This document shows positions 8,318-17,235 of a DNA stretch of 64,000 nucleotides, in pieces; position 1 is the first letter of the stretch; every line of letters starts with the position of its first letter. Made by a program: the position numbers and the translations under genes. The notes below the pieces were generated by a model. It saw only the letters and a list, made by a program, of their open reading frames with translations, was not told the origin of the DNA and ran no database searches. This DNA is from an uncultured Pelagibacteraceae bacterium (lineage in GTDB: Bacteria; Pseudomonadota; Alphaproteobacteria; Pelagibacterales; Pelagibacteraceae). The stretch lies in assembly GCA_902595535.1 (NCBI GenBank), contig CACJQI010000004.1, positions 61,193 through 125,192 of the forward strand, read 5' to 3'.

Positions 8318-9292
8318 ATGAATAAATTTAGCAAAATATTAGTTGTTTTGTTTTCATCTTTATTTTTAAGTTTCGCAGCTAACTCAACAGAGGTTAAATT
8401 TGGACACGTTGGAAAACCTGGTTCACTATTTTCAGCTTCAGTTGATCACTTTGCTAAACTTGCAAATGAAAGATTAGGTAGCAAAGGTAAAGTATCAGTA
8501 TTTGGTTCTTCGCAACTTGGAAAAGATAAACAAGGTATGCAAAAACTAAAATTAGGTACAGTTAACATGTGGTTACCATCGTCAGTGATGGCATCAATTC
8601 ATGATGAATTTGGTGTATTTGATATGCCTTTCATTATTAAGAATAGAAGCCATATGAATAAGGTTGAAAGTCAAGTTTTACCAGGGATGTTTAAAAATCT
8701 TGAAGATAAAACTGGATATAAAGTAATTGCTGTTTGGGAAAATGGTTTTAGACATATCACAAATAATACTAGACCAATTAATACTCCAAATGATTTAAAA
8801 GGAATTAAGCTAAGAACTCCTAAATCAAAATGGAGAGTTAAAATGTTCCAATCATATGGAGCTAACCCTACACCTATGTCATTTTCTGAAGTTTTCACTG
8901 CATTGAAAACTGGAACTATGGATGGTCAGGAAAACCCATATGCACAAATAGCTAGTGCTAAATTTCAAGAAGTTCAAAAATATTTATCAATCACAGGTCA
9001 CGTTTATACTCCTGCTTATGTAACAGTTCACAAAGATCACTGGAGTAAACTACCTGCAGATGTACAAAATATTTTAGAACAAGCTGCAAAAGATACACAA
9101 AAATTTGTATATGAAGAGGCGGCTAAACTTGAAAAATCTTTGTTAGGAGTAATCAAATCAGCAGGTGTTCAAGTTAACGAAGCTGATAAGGATGCTTTTA
9201 TTAAAGCAAGTAAAGGAATATACGATCAATTTGCATCAGAGGTACCAACTGGTGGTGCATTAGTTGATAAAGTTTCTTCACTAGCAAATTAA
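8318..9292 (+). CDS. dctP: TRAP transporter solute-binding protein (DctP family)
   Basis: Periplasmic receptor of a tripartite ATP-independent transporter, which uses an ion gradient to import organic acids. The 324-residue protein has a signal peptide of about 21 residues (cleavage near FAANS). The family pattern GIKLRTPKSKW ... NPTPMSFSEVFTAL ... GTMDGQENP is clear. The conserved arginine in KLRTP normally binds the substrate carboxylate, so the ligand is probably a carboxylic or 2-hydroxy/2-keto acid; the exact one cannot be read. A strong Shine-Dalgarno site fits high production of a binding protein. dctQ follows after an intergenic hairpin. Confidence 0.9.
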   Translation: MNKFSKILVVLFSSLFLSFAANSTEVKFGHVGKPGSLFSASVDHFAKLANERLGSKGKVSVFGSSQLGKDKQGMQKLKLGTVNMWLPSSVMASIHDEFGVFDMPFIIKNRSHMNKVESQVLPGMFKNLEDKTGYKVIAVWENGFRHITNNTRPINTPNDLKGIKLRTPKSKWRVKMFQSYGANPTPMSFSEVFTALKTGTMDGQENPYAQIASAKFQEVQKYLSITGHVYTPAYVTVHKDHWSKLPADVQNILEQAAKDTQKFVYEEAAKLEKSLLGVIKSAGVQVNEADKDAFIKASKGIYDQFASEVPTGGALVDKVSSLAN

Positions 9293-9313
9293 TATAAATC
9301 AAAATAAATTTTA

Positions 9314-9338
9314 TCAGGCCCTCATTCTGAGGGCCTGA
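9314..9338 (+). terminator. Perfect GC-rich hairpin between dctP and dctQ
   Basis: TCAGGCCCTC and GAGGGCCTGA form a perfect 10-bp stem with loop ATTCT, by far the strongest hairpin in the window. It is followed by ATTAAAT and not by a T-run, and dctQ starts 8 bp later. It is therefore better read as a partial terminator or a 3'-end stabiliser that keeps dctP mRNA above dctQM mRNA than as a full terminator. Confidence 0.7.
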
Positions 9339-9345
9339 ATTAAAT

Positions 9346-9855
9346 ATGACATTACAAAAATTTATAAATAGTTACGAAAAATTTTTAAAACTTATACTCT
9401 TTGTCATGATGGTGGCATTAGCAGTAACAGTTTTATTGGGCGTATCTTTCCGTTTTGCAGGTAGTGCACTAGTCTGGTATGACGAAGTTGCTGCAGTTCA
9501 ACTCGCATGGATAACATATTATGGTTCAGCATATGCATCTTTAAAAGGAGCTCATATAAGTGTTCCAAGTATTTTTAAAGCTTTTCCATTATCATTAAGA
9601 AAAATATTTTTTGTTTTATCTAAATTAGTTGTCTATGGTTTTTTAATTTTATTAGCCTATTATGGATATTTAGTTTTAACATTAATAACAGGTGAAACCT
9701 TAGTAACACTAGAGTGGGTGCCCCAAACATTTGTTCAATCAGTTATACCAATTGCATCTTGCTTATTTATTTTATCTGAAACTTTAAGAATTCCAGAGGA
9801 TTATAGAAATTTAGTATTACAAACATCAGGTGTAGAACAAACAGGAGATATTTAA
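9346..9855 (+). CDS. dctQ: TRAP transporter small membrane subunit (DctQ family)
   Basis: 169 residues with four hydrophobic helices (about 14-36, 47-65, 85-107 and 128-148). The family pattern GVSFRFAGSALVWYDEVA followed by LAWITYYGSAYASLKGAHI is present. The subunit pairs with DctM in the inner membrane and helps couple the binding protein to transport. It sits between the binding-protein gene and dctM, and its stop overlaps the dctM start (TAATG), which implies coupled translation. Confidence 0.9.
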   Translation: MTLQKFINSYEKFLKLILFVMMVALAVTVLLGVSFRFAGSALVWYDEVAAVQLAWITYYGSAYASLKGAHISVPSIFKAFPLSLRKIFFVLSKLVVYGFLILLAYYGYLVLTLITGETLVTLEWVPQTFVQSVIPIASCLFILSETLRIPEDYRNLVLQTSGVEQTGDI

Positions 9856-11138
9856 TGATAATATTAACAATGTTTGCAGTCCTACTTTTCCTTCTCTCAA
9901 TAAATGTTCCTATTGCTATCGGTCTTGCTGTTACAACAATTGTTGCAATGGTTTTAAAAACAGGAACAAGTTTTTTAATAGACACAGCCATTGTTTTATT
10001 TGATGGATCAATGAAATTTCCATTAATTGCAATACCTTTGTTTATTCTTGCAGGTTCAATAATGAATAGTGCAGGTATTTCAAGAAGATTAATTGCATTT
10101 GCCTCAGCTCTTGTTGGATTTATTAAAGGCGGCTTAAGTATGATTAATATTGCAACATCAATGTTTTTCGCAGAGATTTCAGGTTCTGCTGTTGCTGATG
10201 TGGCTGCATTAGGCTCAATACTTATTCCTGCAATGAAGAAAAAAGGATATCCAGGTGCTTTTGCTGCAGCAGTAACATCATCATCAGCTTCTTTAGCAAT
10301 AATTATTCCACCATCAATACCGATGATTGTTTATGCTGTAATGGCTCAAAGTTCTGTTGTTCAATTGTTTGTAGCTGGAATTATTCCAGGTGTAATTGGT
10401 GGTTTCTTTCTAATGTTAGCAGCATATGTTACGGCAAGACGTAAAAACTTTCCTGTTGAGGAGACATTTAATATTCCTAATGTAAAAAAAACTGCGAAAG
10501 ATGCAGCATTAGCATTTTTATTACCTATAATCATATTAGGCGGGATATTTGGAGGTGTTGTAACAGCAACTGAAGGAGCTGGTTTAGCAGTTGTGGCTTC
10601 TCTAGTTATTGGATTTATCTATAAAGAAATTGACTTTAAGAGGCTTTACGAGTCAGCCACTGAGGGAGCAATTCAAACAGCATCAGTAATGTTATTAGTT
10701 GCTGCCTCAGTTTTATTAGGTGAATTTTTAACAATTGAACAAATTCCCCAAAAAGTTGCTGCATCAATTATTGATTTTACAAATAATAAGTATGCAGTTT
10801 TAGCTATACTAAATGTGTTCTTATTAGTTATTGGCTTCTTTTTACACTCAGTAGCAGCTATTATTCTAACTGTTCCAATAGTAATGCCTTTAGTAAATGC
10901 AGTTGGAATTGACCCTGTTCACTTTGGAATAATTGTTACTTTAAATTTAGCAATCGGACAACAAACACCTCCAGTTGCAAGTGTATTAGTAACCGCATGT
11001 TCAGTTGCAAAAGCTGATATTTGGGATGTAACAAGACAAAATCTATCATTTATTTGCGTGTTATTGATATTATTAATGTTGGTTACTTATGTGCCAGCCA
11101 TCCCGATGACTTTAGTTGAATATTTTTATAGGAGTTAA
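9855..11138 (+). CDS. dctM: TRAP transporter large permease (DctM family)
   Basis: 427 residues with about 12 hydrophobic segments; this is the ion-coupled transport subunit. Family landmarks are FPLIAIPLFILAGSIMNSAG near residue 55, FFAEISGSAVADVAALGS near 108, IIPPSIPMIVYAV near 150 and the second-half GQQTPPVASVL near 371. Length and order are normal. It begins inside the dctQ stop codon and ends one base before the crotonase gene, so transporter and crotonase are almost certainly one operon. That links import to CoA-dependent metabolism of the substrate. Confidence 0.93.
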   Translation: MIILTMFAVLLFLLSINVPIAIGLAVTTIVAMVLKTGTSFLIDTAIVLFDGSMKFPLIAIPLFILAGSIMNSAGISRRLIAFASALVGFIKGGLSMINIATSMFFAEISGSAVADVAALGSILIPAMKKKGYPGAFAAAVTSSSASLAIIIPPSIPMIVYAVMAQSSVVQLFVAGIIPGVIGGFFLMLAAYVTARRKNFPVEETFNIPNVKKTAKDAALAFLLPIIILGGIFGGVVTATEGAGLAVVASLVIGFIYKEIDFKRLYESATEGAIQTASVMLLVAASVLLGEFLTIEQIPQKVAASIIDFTNNKYAVLAILNVFLLVIGFFLHSVAAIILTVPIVMPLVNAVGIDPVHFGIIVTLNLAIGQQTPPVASVLVTACSVAKADIWDVTRQNLSFICVLLILLMLVTYVPAIPMTLVEYFYRS

Positions 11139-11921
11139 ATGAGTAAACTAATTAAAGTAAACCAAAAAAATACTTATTTAGCTGAGGTAGTTTTAAATAG
11201 ATCAAATAAATTAAATGCTATGACTAAGCCAATGTGGATTGAGCTTGGAAACGTATTCAAAAAGTTATCAAAAAATAAAAAATTAAGATGCATAATCATT
11301 AGAGGCGAAGGTGGAAAATCATTTTCTCCTGGAAATGATATCGGTGAGTTTAAGGAAGAAAGATCTTCATCAAAACTTGCAAAAGATTATGGAAAATATT
11401 TACATGGCACACTAGGTCAAATATTTAATTGTCCAATACCAACAGTAGCTTTAATTGAAGGAATTTGTGTAGGTGGTGGTTTAGAAATTGCTGGTTGTTG
11501 TGATATTAGGATTTGTGGTAAAAGTTCAAGATTTGGAGTACCAATCAAAAGATTAGGTCTAACAATGGCAGCAAAAGAATTAGAAGTCCTTTTAAAAGTA
11601 ACAAATTATTCAACAGCAATGGAAATTTTATTTGAAGGAAGAGTTTTTAGTGCTGAAGAGGCTTTTGAAAAAAAACTTGTTAATAAAGTTGTACATGACA
11701 AAGATGTAGAAAAAGAAGCGTACAAATCTGCAGAATTGATATGTGATGGTGCTCCAAAAGTAGCAAGATGGCACAAACAATTTGCAAGAAATATTCTTAA
11801 AAATGGTAAGGTAACAGAAAAAATTAATAATCTTGGTTATAAATGTTACGATACTGAAGATTTTAAAATTGGATATAAATCATTTTTAAATAAAACAAAA
11901 CCAAAATTCAAAAATAAATAA
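11139..11921 (+). CDS. Enoyl-CoA hydratase/isomerase family (crotonase) protein
   Basis: 260 residues of the crotonase fold, which acts on acyl-CoA thioesters. The first oxyanion-hole segment is FSPGNDIGEF (about 65-74). The second is IEGICVGGGLEIAG, which keeps the glutamate equivalent to Glu144 of rat crotonase. The second catalytic glutamate, normally in FGxPE, is missing: the sequence reads FGVPIKRLGL. The enzyme may therefore not be a classical hydratase and could be an isomerase, a dehydratase or a hydrolase. It starts directly after the dctM stop and is followed 3 bp later by a CoA-transferase, a likely partner that makes its thioester substrate. Confidence 0.85.
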   Translation: MSKLIKVNQKNTYLAEVVLNRSNKLNAMTKPMWIELGNVFKKLSKNKKLRCIIIRGEGGKSFSPGNDIGEFKEERSSSKLAKDYGKYLHGTLGQIFNCPIPTVALIEGICVGGGLEIAGCCDIRICGKSSRFGVPIKRLGLTMAAKELEVLLKVTNYSTAMEILFEGRVFSAEEAFEKKLVNKVVHDKDVEKEAYKSAELICDGAPKVARWHKQFARNILKNGKVTEKINNLGYKCYDTEDFKIGYKSFLNKTKPKFKNK

Positions 11922-11924
11922 TAA

Positions 11925-13118
11925 ATGCCAGCTTCATTAAAAGGCATTCGTGTTTTAGAAATGTCTCAAATAATGGCAGGACCAACTTGTGGTCTTTTGT
12001 TGGCAGACTTAGGTGCAGAAGTAATTAAAATAGAAAAAACGCCTGGTGGAGATGATACAAGAAGATTTCTACCTCCTGATATAAATGGCGAAGCTGCTGC
12101 ATTTATGATGATGAATAGAAATAAAAAAGGAATAGCATTAAACTTAAAAGACAAGGATGGAATAGAAATTTTTAAGAGAATGGTTAAACATTCAGATGTT
12201 GTTTTAGAAAATTTTAGAAAGGGCACATTAGAAAAATTAGGAATTGGATATGATGTGATTTCTAAAATTAATCCTAAAATTATTTTATGTGAAATTTCTG
12301 GATATGGTAGGACAGGTCCTTATGCAGATAAAGGAGGTTTTGATTTAGTAGCACAAGGTATGAGTGGTTTAATGAGTATTACTGGAGAAAGCAAAGAGAA
12401 ACCACCAATGAAAGTTGGTGCTCCTATTACAGATATCACAGCTGGATTGCTTGCTACAAGTGGAATTCTTGCGGCATTAGTCCATAGAAACAAAACAGGT
12501 GAAGGACAAAAGGTTGATACATCTTTATTTGAGGCAGGAATTGTACACACTTATTGGCAATCAGCTATTGCTGGAGCAACAGGAGAATCTCCAGGTCCTT
12601 TAGGATCAGCACATCCTTTAACAGCTCCATATCAAGCTTTTAAAACCAAGGATAAGTGGATTACGGTAGGAGCTTCAAATCAAAATACTTGGTTAATGTT
12701 ATTGAAAGCTATTGATCGATTGGATTTACAAGAAAATGAAATGTTTTCATCAAACTTCAACAGGAAAAAAAATATAACTAAACTTGTGGATATTTTAAAT
12801 AGTGAATTAATAAAAAAAACATCAGATGAATGGTTAAAAATTTTTGATGATCATGGCTTACCTTGCGGGCCAATAAATTCTATTAATGAAATGTTTTTAG
12901 ATCCTCAAACGATTGAAAGAGAGATGATAATTGAGGTAGATAATAATAAAGCTGGTAAAAGTAAAGCAATTGGTATGCCAATAAAATTTTCTAAAAGTAA
13001 AACTGAAAAATCAAAAGGAGCACCTAATTTAGGCGAACACACAAAAGAAATTATGAAAATTTTTGATTATAACGATGATCAAATAAATGATTTTTATAAT
13101 CGAAATGTAATACTTTAA
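11925..13118 (+). CDS. Family III CoA-transferase (CaiB/BaiF/formyl-CoA transferase type)
   Basis: 397 residues; moves CoA between carboxylic acids through an aspartyl intermediate. The N-terminus GIRVLEMSQIMAGPTCGLLLADLGAEVIKIE-like pattern, ISGYGRTGPYADKGGFD at about 124-140 and the catalytic Asp170 in GAPITDITAG are typical. HRNKTGEGQKVDTSL follows as expected. Family members act on oxalate, carnitine, citramalate, mesaconate, succinate and others; the substrate is not evident here. It is the last gene of the dctPQM-crotonase unit and overlaps the convergent FAD/Fe-S gene by 4 bp. Confidence 0.9.
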   Translation: MPASLKGIRVLEMSQIMAGPTCGLLLADLGAEVIKIEKTPGGDDTRRFLPPDINGEAAAFMMMNRNKKGIALNLKDKDGIEIFKRMVKHSDVVLENFRKGTLEKLGIGYDVISKINPKIILCEISGYGRTGPYADKGGFDLVAQGMSGLMSITGESKEKPPMKVGAPITDITAGLLATSGILAALVHRNKTGEGQKVDTSLFEAGIVHTYWQSAIAGATGESPGPLGSAHPLTAPYQAFKTKDKWITVGASNQNTWLMLLKAIDRLDLQENEMFSSNFNRKKNITKLVDILNSELIKKTSDEWLKIFDDHGLPCGPINSINEMFLDPQTIEREMIIEVDNNKAGKSKAIGMPIKFSKSKTEKSKGAPNLGEHTKEIMKIFDYNDDQINDFYNRNVIL

Positions 13119-16015
13119 TTTACAGTCTCAAAAATTCGAAATAATAATTCTGAAACATGCTTACCTTTTTTTTGAGATAAATCAGAAATTTGGTGCCTAC
13201 AGCTTGTTCCATTTGCAATAATAAAATCTTTTTCATCACTATTATTTATCGCTGGTATCAATGATAAATTTGCCATTTTTTTGGATACTTCATAATTTTT
13301 ACTATCGTAACCAAACGAACCAGCCATACCACAACAACTAGACTCTATCATTTTATTTTTAATATTTAATTCAGATAAAAGATTTTTAAGTCCCTTCATT
13401 CTATCTTGCGACTTTTGATGACAATGACCATGAATTAATACATTTTGATTAAATTTATTGATATTGACTTTATTATCGTTTCTAATTTCATTTAATATAA
13501 ATTCTTCTAGTAAATAAAATTTATTTTTAATTTTTTCTCTATTTTTAATGTTTTTTAATTTTTGATATTCATCGTTAAAAGTTAATAAACAAGAGGGCTC
13601 AATTCCAACAATTGGTAAATTAAAATAATTATTATCGATAATATAATTATTAAAACGATTTAATTCCTCTGATGCCTTATCTAATTGCCCGTATGATATG
13701 TAGGTTCTTCCACAACATAACGGTCTATTTAGTTTATCCTTACCAAAACTTGGTATTATTACCTGGTACCCAAATTTATTTAATACTTTAATTGAAAAAA
13801 TCAAATTTTGATTTTCAAAATTAATGTTAAAAGTATCTGCAAATAAAATTACTTTTTTTTCATAATAAGATTGACCATTGTAAATTTCTCTTAAACTACT
13901 TTGATTTTGCACTTCTGGCATTTCCCTTTCAACTGCAAATCCAAACTTTTTAATTATATTTGAGATTAATGGTAAATTTTTAACTTTATTAAATATTGGA
14001 GCAATGATCTTTAATAACCAAATAAGTCTTGGCATATTGGATGTAATTATGTCTTTAATTGGCATATTAAATTTTTTATAATAATGAGATAGAAACTCAC
14101 TTTTCATTTTTGCCATATCAACCGACATAGGACATTCTCTTTGGCAAGCTTTACAACTTACACAAAGTTCCATTGTTTCGTACATTTCTTTTGATGCGAA
14201 AGATCCCTCTGGTAATTGATTTGACAATGCTAGTCTTAAAGTATTAGCTCTACCTCTCACTAAATCTTTTTCTTCTTTTGTAACCCGATAAGATGGACAC
14301 ATTACTCCAGAGTCTAATTTTCTGCATGCACCGTTATTGTTGCACATTTCAACAGCATCAGTAAATTGACCCCAATTAGACCAATCATAATGTGTGTTTA
14401 TATTTTGAGTTTGATATCCTGATTTATATCTCATTAAAGACCTATCATTTGATTTTAGTGGTCTTACAATTTTTCCTGGATTTAAAAGGTTTTTACTATC
14501 AAAAGTATCTTTTATTTCCTCAAATGCATTTGTAATTTCTTTACCAAACATCATTTCATGAAATTCAGATCTAACTATACCATCACCATGTTCACCAGAG
14601 TGAGAACCCTTATAGTCTTTAACCATTTCAAAGGTTTCCTCTGATATTGATCTCATATTTTTTATATCTTCATCAGATTTCATATTTAATACTGGTCTAA
14701 TATGAAGAGTTCCAACAGATGCATGAGCATAAAACATTCCACTAGTATTATATTTTTTAAATATTTCATTTAATCTAGCTGTATAATCAGCTAAATGATC
14801 TAGTGAAACTGCACAATCTTCAATAAATGCAACTGGCTTCTTATCTCCTTTCATTGACATTAAAATATTTAGACCTGCTTTTCTAATTTCAAAAACTTCT
14901 TTTTGTTCATCTAAATTAGAATAATATGAAAATTGATTATTCTTATTTTGATTTAAAACCAAATACTCTAAATCTTTAATTTTCTTTTCATAAATACTTT
15001 GCTCTGTATCAATAAATTCAACCATTAAAACTGCTTGAGGGTTTCCTTTAATGTATTTTTTTATACCTTCTGAATACATAGGTATTTCTCTCGCTAAATT
15101 TAATAAATTTTGGTCCATTAATTCGACACATGTTGGTTTTAATTTAACGATCTCTTTAGTTAATTCCATTGCTTGATGAAAATTATCAAAATAACAAACA
15201 CCTAATATTTTATTTTTTGGTAATTCAGAAAGTTTTAATTTTATTTTGTTAAATAATGATAAAGTACCTTCTGATCCAACTAATATATTTGATGAATTAA
15301 AACCGTTAGGATCTATTAAATCAATGTTGTAGCCACCAACTCTTCTTTGTGTAGTTGGCCAATTTTCATCAATCTCTCCTCCAACTCTTTGTCTTAAATC
15401 AATAAATTTATCAATTATTTTATAAAGTCTGTCTTGATTATTTTTTTGTGCCAAATAATTTTTTTGGATTTCATCGAAAGTATGTATTGAACCATCATCT
15501 AATATTGTCTCAATCGCTAATACATTATGTACCATGTTTCCATAATATAATGATCTTGAACCACATGAATTATTTGCAGACATCCCACCGATTGTTGCTC
15601 TGCTACTTGTTGATACATCAACTGGAAACCACAAACCATAAGGTTTTAAGTATGCATTTAAATGATCTAAAACTACACCTGGTTCAACCCAAACTGATTT
15701 TTCTTCAACATTTAAGTCCAAAATTTTGTTCTGATGTCTTGAATAGTCTAAAACTAAACTTTCTCCTACAGTTTGTCCACATTGTGAGCTCCCACCACCT
15801 CTAGCTAGCAAAGGAATTGAATTTTTTTGAGAGTACTCCATTACATTTAGTACATCGTTGGTATCTTTTGGTAAAACTACTCCAATAGGTTTTATTTGAT
15901 ATACAGATGCATCTGTACTATATCTTCCTCTAGAAAATTCATCGAATAAAGTTTTTCCACCAACTTTACTGCTAATTTCTTTTTCAATTTTTAAAATTTG
16001 ATCTGAACTAAACAT
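13115..16015 (-). CDS. FAD-linked oxidase with Fe-S domain, D-2-hydroxyacid dehydrogenase type (YdiJ/Dld-II-like)
   Basis: 966 residues fusing a GlcD-like and a GlcF-like part. The FAD-binding PCMH domain (about 45-265) has ARGGGSSQCGQ and TIGGMSANNSCGSRSLYYGN. The FAD-oxidase C domain (about 270-520) has the conserved GEHGDG at 474-479. Next are CNNNGACRK (558-566) with a further Cys573 and the ferredoxin-like CVSCKACQRECP (618-629). Two CCG domains follow (PLCCGRTY; HGHCHQKS then SSCCGMAGSFGYD). This architecture is known for YdiJ-like D-2-hydroxyglutarate and D-lactate dehydrogenases that pass electrons to the quinone pool. The substrate is not settled by sequence. It lies 20 bp downstream of the enolase-superfamily gene on the same strand. 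Confidence 0.85.
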   Translation of the reverse strand: MFSSDQILKIEKEISSKVGGKTLFDEFSRGRYSTDASVYQIKPIGVVLPKDTNDVLNVMEYSQKNSIPLLARGGGSSQCGQTVGESLVLDYSRHQNKILDLNVEEKSVWVEPGVVLDHLNAYLKPYGLWFPVDVSTSSRATIGGMSANNSCGSRSLYYGNMVHNVLAIETILDDGSIHTFDEIQKNYLAQKNNQDRLYKIIDKFIDLRQRVGGEIDENWPTTQRRVGGYNIDLIDPNGFNSSNILVGSEGTLSLFNKIKLKLSELPKNKILGVCYFDNFHQAMELTKEIVKLKPTCVELMDQNLLNLAREIPMYSEGIKKYIKGNPQAVLMVEFIDTEQSIYEKKIKDLEYLVLNQNKNNQFSYYSNLDEQKEVFEIRKAGLNILMSMKGDKKPVAFIEDCAVSLDHLADYTARLNEIFKKYNTSGMFYAHASVGTLHIRPVLNMKSDEDIKNMRSISEETFEMVKDYKGSHSGEHGDGIVRSEFHEMMFGKEITNAFEEIKDTFDSKNLLNPGKIVRPLKSNDRSLMRYKSGYQTQNINTHYDWSNWGQFTDAVEMCNNNGACRKLDSGVMCPSYRVTKEEKDLVRGRANTLRLALSNQLPEGSFASKEMYETMELCVSCKACQRECPMSVDMAKMKSEFLSHYYKKFNMPIKDIITSNMPRLIWLLKIIAPIFNKVKNLPLISNIIKKFGFAVEREMPEVQNQSSLREIYNGQSYYEKKVILFADTFNINFENQNLIFSIKVLNKFGYQVIIPSFGKDKLNRPLCCGRTYISYGQLDKASEELNRFNNYIIDNNYFNLPIVGIEPSCLLTFNDEYQKLKNIKNREKIKNKFYLLEEFILNEIRNDNKVNINKFNQNVLIHGHCHQKSQDRMKGLKNLLSELNIKNKMIESSCCGMAGSFGYDSKNYEVSKKMANLSLIPAINNSDEKDFIIANGTSCRHQISDLSQKKGKHVSELLFRIFETVN

Positions 16016-16035
16016 TAATAAAATTAAATAAAGAA

Positions 16036-17190
16036 TTATTTATTTTTGTAAACTAATTTACCGAACTTTTTTAACGCGGCTTCTGAAATTTGTAGCCCTA
16101 AACCTGGTTTTTCATTTAAATGAATCCATCCATTATCCAGTTTATGAGGATTTTCAAATAATTCTCCTTGCAAAGGATCTCTCTCGTTATCAAAAGACTC
16201 TACAATTCTTCCTGATGGAGTTGAGGCTACTAAAGGAGCATGAATATAACAATCATGATGAGGAGCTATATCTATATGATTTATTTCACATAGTGCTGAA
16301 AGTTTTTTTCCATTAGTAAATCCACCAAACATCGTACAATCAAATTGTAAAATTTGAATAGCATTCTCTTCTATCATTGATCTACATCCATAGGTTGTTA
16401 GTTCACTTTCACCACCTGAAATAGGTATATCAGTTTGTTTAGATAATAATTTTAGAGTTCTTCTGTCATCCTCCCATCTTAATGGTTCTTCAATCCAAGT
16501 AGGTTTAAATTTTTTAAACTCTGTAACACCTTCAATTGCTGTTTTTAGATTCCAAGCTCTATTTACATCAATCATTAAACTTTTTTCTTCCCCAATCTCA
16601 TCCCGAATTATCTCTAATCTTTTTGCATCTTCCTTAATAGACAATCCACCTACTTTAACTTTAAAACTTTGATGACCAATTTTGATTAATTTTTTTAATT
16701 CTTCTCTTAGCTCTGAGTCACTTTTACCGTCACGATAATATCCACATGTCACATAAACTGGCACTTTGTTTCTAAAGCCACCAAAAAGTTTATATAGAGG
16801 AATATTTGATGATTTCCCAATCAAGTCCCAACAAGCGATATCTAAGGCTGCTGAAATTCTAATTATAGCCTCTTTGCTCCAACCTTTTTCATTACTAATC
16901 CTGGTATCAGTTAATTTAAAAATTTTTTGGTAAATTTTTTCAGGACAAAAGGGGTCTTCTCCAATTATTAAATCTGAAAGACCATTTGAGAAAGGTTTTA
17001 TTAGCGGAGTAATATTTGTGTAGCTTGTAGCCAAACCAAAACCAGAATTACCATTTTTATTTTTGATTTTTATAAGTAATTCATTAGCCGTAGGAACTAT
17101 AAAGTGACTAACCCAGTGCGGCTTAACATCATCTGGGTTACTTAAAGTATAGATTTCTAAACTATCTATTAAATTACTACTATTTGTCAT
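16036..17190 (-). CDS. Enolase-superfamily enzyme, mandelate racemase subgroup
   Basis: 384 residues with an N-terminal capping domain (about 1-130) and a barrel. Mandelate-racemase-type residues are all visible: the KxK base Lys177/Lys179 (FKVKVGG); metal ligands Asp208 (DVNRAW), Glu234 or Glu235 (WIEEPL) and Glu261 (GGESE); and the Asp284 (FDCTMFGG)/His311 (APHHD) pair. Members abstract the alpha proton of a carboxylate and act as sugar-acid dehydratases, racemases or epimerases. With both a KxK lysine and a His/Asp dyad, either chemistry is possible. It is co-directional with the FAD/Fe-S dehydrogenase and divergent from the aminotransferase with 45 bp between starts. Confidence 0.88.
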   Translation of the reverse strand: MTNSSNLIDSLEIYTLSNPDDVKPHWVSHFIVPTANELLIKIKNKNGNSGFGLATSYTNITPLIKPFSNGLSDLIIGEDPFCPEKIYQKIFKLTDTRISNEKGWSKEAIIRISAALDIACWDLIGKSSNIPLYKLFGGFRNKVPVYVTCGYYRDGKSDSELREELKKLIKIGHQSFKVKVGGLSIKEDAKRLEIIRDEIGEEKSLMIDVNRAWNLKTAIEGVTEFKKFKPTWIEEPLRWEDDRRTLKLLSKQTDIPISGGESELTTYGCRSMIEENAIQILQFDCTMFGGFTNGKKLSALCEINHIDIAPHHDCYIHAPLVASTPSGRIVESFDNERDPLQGELFENPHKLDNGWIHLNEKPGLGLQISEAALKKFGKLVYKNK

Positions 17191-17201
17191 ATATTTTAAA
17201 T

Positions 17202-17230
17202 TTGATTATATATTTACTTTAACATATACA
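17202..17230 (+). promoter_or_regulatory. Candidate promoter of the class V aminotransferase
   Basis: TTGATT (17202-17207) and TATACA (17225-17230) with a 17-bp spacer lie in the 45-bp divergent gap. The predicted transcript would begin at about 17236-17237, essentially at the ATG (17236), which would make the message leaderless. The AT-rich background lowers confidence. Confidence 0.4.
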
Positions 17231-17235
17231 GCGGT

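Noticed and set aside
15448..15804. 118-codon open frame on the plus strand inside the FAD/Fe-S dehydrogenase gene
   Set aside because: The antisense frame of a long, well-supported gene; its product is His/Leu-rich with no family features.
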